14,967 nucleotides of DNA from contig DASRVB010000118.1 of the NCBI GenBank assembly GCA_035687725.1, forward strand, positions 1 to 14,967, written 5' to 3'. The notes beneath the pieces were generated by a model, which ran no database searches, was not told the origin of the DNA, and saw only the letters and a list, made by a program, of their open reading frames with translations. Both the position numbers and the translations under genes were made by a program. This document shows positions 13,843 to 14,967 of this stretch, one piece after another (position 1 is the stretch's first letter; the number at the start of each line of letters is the position of its first letter). This DNA is from JAICNR01 sp035687725. Its GTDB lineage: Bacteria; Gemmatimonadota; Gemmatimonadetes; JACCXV01; JAHWKZ01.

Positions 13843-14445
13843 ATGAGTTTGACGAAAACGGCATCCGCAGACCCGCGGACCGGGATGGATCGAGCGGAAC
13901 GGCTCATCTACGATCTGCTGATCGAGCTAGGCGAGGATCCAGAGCGGGAGGGTCTGCTGAAGACCCCTGAGCGTGTCATCCGGGCATTCAAGTTTCTCAC
14001 CGAGGGCTACCGCAAGGACGTCGACGAGCTGTTCAACGACGCCTTCTTCGCGGAGGATTACGACGAGATGGTCGTGGTCCGGGACATCGAGCTGCATTCT
14101 TTGTGTGAACATCATCTCCTGCCATTCTTCGGGAAGGCCCACGTGGCCTACATCCCGGACCGCCGGATCGTCGGGCTCTCCAAGATCCCGCGGCTCGTCG
14201 ACCTGTTCGCGCGCCGCCTCCAGGTGCAGGAGCGGATGACCAAGGAGATCGCCGAGGCGATGATGGACAAGCTGAATCCCCGCGGAGTGGCGGTCGTCAT
14301 CGAGGCCCGCCACCTGTGCATGGTGATGCGGGGAGTGGAGAAGCAGCACTCGAGCATGACGACCAGCCACATGCTGGGCGCCTTCCGCGACTCGCAGTCC
14401 ACGCGCATGGAGCTCATGAACCTGATCGCGCCGCGGTCGACGTGA
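13843..14445 (+). CDS. folE: GTP cyclohydrolase I
   Basis: 200 residues starting at ATG 13843 with GGGAG four bases upstream. The enzyme converts GTP to 7,8-dihydroneopterin triphosphate, the first step of tetrahydrofolate (and tetrahydropterin) synthesis, in the cytoplasm. It forms a toroidal decamer in known members. The sequence has the type IA hallmarks: GLLKTPERV (37-45), ELHSLCEHHLLPF with zinc ligands C88 and H91, HVAYIPDRRIVGLSKIPR (100-117), and EARHLCMVMRGV with the third zinc ligand C159, followed by the conserved TTSHMLGAF. Length matches the bacterial enzyme. All catalytic residues look intact. Its codon use is closer to the rest of the window than that of the TSP3 gene. The next gene starts 7 bases after its stop, so it may share a transcript with the small lipoprotein. 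Confidence 0.97.
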   Translation: MSLTKTASADPRTGMDRAERLIYDLLIELGEDPEREGLLKTPERVIRAFKFLTEGYRKDVDELFNDAFFAEDYDEMVVVRDIELHSLCEHHLLPFFGKAHVAYIPDRRIVGLSKIPRLVDLFARRLQVQERMTKEIAEAMMDKLNPRGVAVVIEARHLCMVMRGVEKQHSSMTTSHMLGAFRDSQSTRMELMNLIAPRST

Positions 14446-14452
14446 GCCGGTC

Positions 14453-14956
14453 ATGAAGCTCCGATCCGGCATCGCCGCCGTGGCGCTGGCGCTCTTCTTG
14501 CTTGCCGCCTGTGAGGGCGCGCCGCGCTCGAGCCCCGAGGGCTCGGTGCGGAGCTTCCTGGACGCGCTCGCCGCGCAGGACCGCGCGGAGGTGGAGGCAT
14601 CGTTCACGGCGGAGACGCGCAGTCTCGTCGCCGAGGTCGAGAGCCTGAGCCGCAGGGCGGAGCCCGCCAGCGGCCAGCCCGCCATCACGATCCAGGACTG
14701 GTGCCGCGCGTTCTGCGGGGGGAACGTCGAAGGTTCGACGCTGCATGGCGACTCGGCGATCGTGGTCGTGACCGTGGAGGGGGATCCGAACGAGATCCCG
14801 CTCGTGCGCGAGGAGGACGAATGGAAGATCGATCTCGCCGAGCGGCTGCGCCCGGCGGTCCAGATGCTGCGGCTGACCGTGAGCCAGGCCGCGATCGACA
14901 CTCCCGGGGCGCAGGTGGATACGATGGCCGGAGCCGCGCCGGATACGATTCCCTGA
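14453..14956 (+). CDS. Small putative lipoprotein of unknown function, NTF2/DUF4878-like
   Basis: 167 residues starting at ATG 14453, seven bases after the folE stop; the SD is weak. Residues 1-20 are a lipoprotein signal with lipobox LLAAC (C20), followed by Glu, so outer-membrane sorting is likely. The next part, SPEGSVRSFLDALAAQDRAE (26-45), resembles the first helix of DUF4878/NTF2-like lipoproteins, which continue with a curved beta sheet. Here AIVVVTVEG and EEDEWKIDL would be sheet strands. Two cysteines in DWCRAFCGG could form a disulfide. The C-terminal 20 residues are low complexity (Thr, Pro, Ala, Asp). No enzymatic motif is visible. The family assignment is tentative, and nothing links it functionally to folE beyond position. 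Confidence 0.7.
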   Translation: MKLRSGIAAVALALFLLAACEGAPRSSPEGSVRSFLDALAAQDRAEVEASFTAETRSLVAEVESLSRRAEPASGQPAITIQDWCRAFCGGNVEGSTLHGDSAIVVVTVEGDPNEIPLVREEDEWKIDLAERLRPAVQMLRLTVSQAAIDTPGAQVDTMAGAAPDTIP

Positions 14957-14967
14957 AGCGGATCGCC

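Noticed and set aside
13927..14901. Minus-strand frame of 324 codons opposite folE and the lipoprotein
   Set aside because: Both plus-strand genes are recognisable and the antisense translation has no domain.

Overview
The window (14,967 bases) is a gene-dense bacterial stretch. Most of it is very GC-rich, about 70% on the lines I sampled, with frequent GTG and TTG starts and Shine-Dalgarno (SD) sites of the GGAG type. Most products carry signal peptides, and two carry lipoprotein lipoboxes, so the host is probably a Gram-negative-type bacterium rich in secreted hydrolases. The style recalls uncultivated Gemmatimonadota or Acidobacteriota-like lineages. That is an impression from gene content; there is no rRNA or other marker to fix the taxon.

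Layout. Positions 1-1893 (+): the tail of a GAF-domain protein of the free-methionine-R-sulfoxide-reductase type, overlapping by 4 bases a secreted YtcJ-like amidohydrolase. Positions 1918-2130 (-): a C-terminal remnant of a Doc (death-on-curing) toxin. Positions 2167-8249 (-): a probable four-gene operon, read right to left. It encodes an unusual dicarboxylate/amino-acid:cation symporter homologue, a beta-CASP metallo-beta-lactamase-fold ribonuclease, a secreted M61 glycyl-aminopeptidase-like protease with a PDZ domain, and a secreted or anchored S41 protease. Positions 8334-10295 (+): a GFA-type zinc protein followed 9 bases later by a secreted alpha/beta hydrolase of the TAP type. Positions 10172-11296 (-): a class A beta-lactamase-like serine hydrolase whose 3' end overlaps the hydrolase gene tail-to-tail by 124 bases. 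Positions 11434-13533 (+): a 699-residue lipoprotein made of fifteen thrombospondin type 3 calcium-binding repeats and a C-terminal Big_1-like Ig domain. Positions 13843-14956 (+): GTP cyclohydrolase I (folE) followed by a small lipoprotein.

How the genes may work together. The window reads as ordinary chromosome with many envelope and secreted peptide-processing enzymes. The minus-strand operon puts a membrane transporter next to two extracytoplasmic proteases, which would suit peptide or amino-acid scavenging, but the tightly coupled RNase does not fit that idea. The TSP3 lipoprotein gene and its flanks (about 11,320-13,840) are visibly less GC-rich than their surroundings and may have a different history. 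I found no CRISPR array, tRNA, rRNA, insertion sequence or phage gene. The most unusual items are the symporter that has lost its sodium- and carboxylate-binding motifs, the TSP3/Big_1 lipoprotein with its stepped 108/114-base repeat period, the S41 protease without the usual lysine base, and the Doc relic.
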